Shown here: positions 5,979-6,378 of the stretch, in pieces | How the letters are laid out: each line of letters opens with the position of its first letter | Position numbering within the stretch: position 1 is the stretch's first letter | Origin: an uncultured Clostridia bacterium | GTDB taxonomy: Bacteria; Bacillota; Clostridia; Oscillospirales; Oscillospiraceae | Assembly (NCBI GenBank): GCA_945927915.1 | Contig: CAMEMX010000087.1 | Coordinates: forward strand, 1-6,378 | Reading direction: 5' to 3' | Length of the DNA stretch: 6,378 bases | Notes under the pieces: model-generated | Told to the model about the DNA's origin: nothing | Databases searched by the model: none | What the model saw: the letters and a program-made list of their open reading frames with translations, nothing else | Made by a program: the position numbers and the translations under genes

Positions 5979-6019
5979 GAGATTGCCACAGCCAGTGTGC
6001 GCACTGGCTTCGCAATGAC
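5979..6019. repeat. Extragenic repeat bounded by ATTGCCAC and GCAATGAC (reverse copy)
   Basis: GAGATTGCCAC leads into a perfect 8-bp hairpin, AGCCAGTG (5990-5997) with CACTGGCT (6002-6009) and a TGCG loop, then TCGCAATGAC. Outer ATTGC and GCAAT arms pair as well. The opposite orientation is found at 6039-6128. Confidence 0.75.
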
Positions 6020-6038
6020 AATCGGGGTCGCCGTTCCT

Positions 6039-6128
6039 GTCATTGCGAGGAGCGAACACCCGCAAGGGGTACGCCGCATCCGTAAGGCTCCTTCGTCGGA
6101 AACCTCTGCGCAGGCGACGTGGCAATCC
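6039..6128. repeat. Extragenic repeat bounded by GTCATTGCG and TGGCAATCC (forward copy)
   Basis: GTCATTGCGAGG at the left end and CGTGGCAATCC at the right end mirror the unit at 5979-6019, with a longer interior of about 65 bases in place of the short hairpin. The two copies lie head to head, 19 bases apart. Confidence 0.7.
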
Positions 6129-6129
6129 A

Positions 6130-6201
6130 AATTCAAAATCCGTTCGCGGCAGCGAACACCACAGTCATTCACTCTTAGTCCTTAGCCCTTAGCCAAAACA
6201 G
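6130..6201 (+). repeat. 72-base direct repeat, copy 1
   Basis: Starts AATTCAAAATCCG and ends AAAACAG, as does copy 2 at 6293-6363; the two differ at only a handful of positions. It contains a 6-bp hairpin (6142-6147 with 6152-6157, loop GGCA), a shared ACCACAGTC block, then three heptamers CTTAGTC, CTTAGCC, CTTAGCC (6174-6194). Confidence 0.85.
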
Positions 6202-6290
6202 TAGTTCCTGCACGCGGGACGCCGGGGACGGCGTCCCCTACGGAGCGGTTGCGATAGACGTTTTGTAGGGCACGCCGACCTCGGCGTGCC
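6201..6290. repeat. Composite palindromic repeat, copy 2
   Basis: Opens with the same GTAGTTCCTGCAC (6201-6213) as copy 1. It has an 8-bp stem GGGACGCC (6216-6223) with GGCGTCCC (6230-6237), arms CCCTAC (6236-6241) and GTAGGG (6265-6270) around CGATAGAC (6252-6259), and a 10-bp stem GGCACGCCGA (6269-6278) with TCGGCGTGCC (6281-6290). The framework words are conserved with 5840-5943 while the palindrome sequences differ entirely. Confidence 0.8.
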
Positions 6291-6292
6291 GC

Positions 6293-6363
6293 AATTCAAA
6301 ATCCGTGCGCGAAGCGCACACCACAGTCCTTCACTCTTAGCCCTTAGCCCTTAGTCAAAACAG
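6293..6363 (+). repeat. 72-base direct repeat, copy 2 (71 bases)
   Basis: Same ends and order as copy 1. The hairpin is GTGCGC (6305-6310) with GCGCAC (6314-6319) and a GAA loop; the third pair is G-C here and T-A in copy 1, so both sides of the stem changed together. The heptamers read CTTAGCC, CTTAGCC, CTTAGTC (6336-6356). Confidence 0.85.
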
Positions 6364-6378
6364 AGATTGCCACGACCC
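6363..6378. repeat. Start of a further ATTGCCAC-type repeat, cut by window edge
   Basis: GAGATTGCCACGACCC at the very end repeats the opening of the unit at 5979 (GAGATTGCCAC). The rest lies outside the window. Confidence 0.55.

Noticed and set aside
5913..6185. A 90-codon plus-strand frame and minus-strand frames in 5647-6172
   Set aside because: They are built from, or run into, the extragenic repeats (ATTGC, GCAATGAC and palindrome words) and do not resemble proteins.
5840..6378. CRISPR array
   Set aside because: Repeats are present but of different families, unevenly spaced and in both orientations, without regular spacers.

Overview
The window is GC-rich, codes densely, uses strong AGGAGG-like ribosome binding sites and carries Gram-positive-type families (a LacI-family repressor, a CFI-box protein, ethanolamine genes of the kind found in Clostridia). 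Together with the palindromic extragenic repeats at the right end, this suggests a high-GC Firmicute from the gut, probably an Oscillospirales-like clostridium. The taxonomic placement is inference; no rRNA or marker gene is present.

Left part (1-2377, minus strand): two genes of an ethanolamine-utilisation (eut) operon. An iron-dependent alcohol dehydrogenase of the EutG/PduQ type (1307-2377) is followed, with a 4-base GTGA stop/start overlap, by eutA (1-1310), the reactivating factor of ethanolamine ammonia-lyase. eutA runs off the left edge, so eutB, eutC and shell genes may lie beyond it. The dehydrogenase would reduce acetaldehyde from ethanolamine to ethanol and regenerate NAD+; EutA would keep the B12-dependent lyase active. 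Bases 2378-2509 are a divergent promoter region.

Middle (2510-3436, plus strand): a 308-residue protein of unknown function with an N-terminal zinc ribbon and a CFI-box-type C-terminal segment. It converges on an AEC-family transporter gene (3645-4565, minus). The 208 bases between them are packed with five successive hairpins (3440-3639). The outermost two look like intrinsic terminators facing in opposite directions, so the two transcripts should overlap through the whole structured block.

Right part: upstream of the transporter, a 34-codon reading frame (4565-4669, minus) with a perfect AGGAGG site overlaps the transporter start by one base. Divergent from it is a LacI-family repressor (4755-5804, plus), a good candidate regulator of the small-ORF/transporter unit and of itself. 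From 5805 to the end (574 bases) I see no gene. The stretch is a mosaic of at least three families of extragenic repeats: paired large palindromes joined by CCCTAC/GTAGGG arms, units bounded by ATTGCCAC and GCAATGAC, and a 72-base direct repeat with a hairpin and CTTAGYC heptamers.
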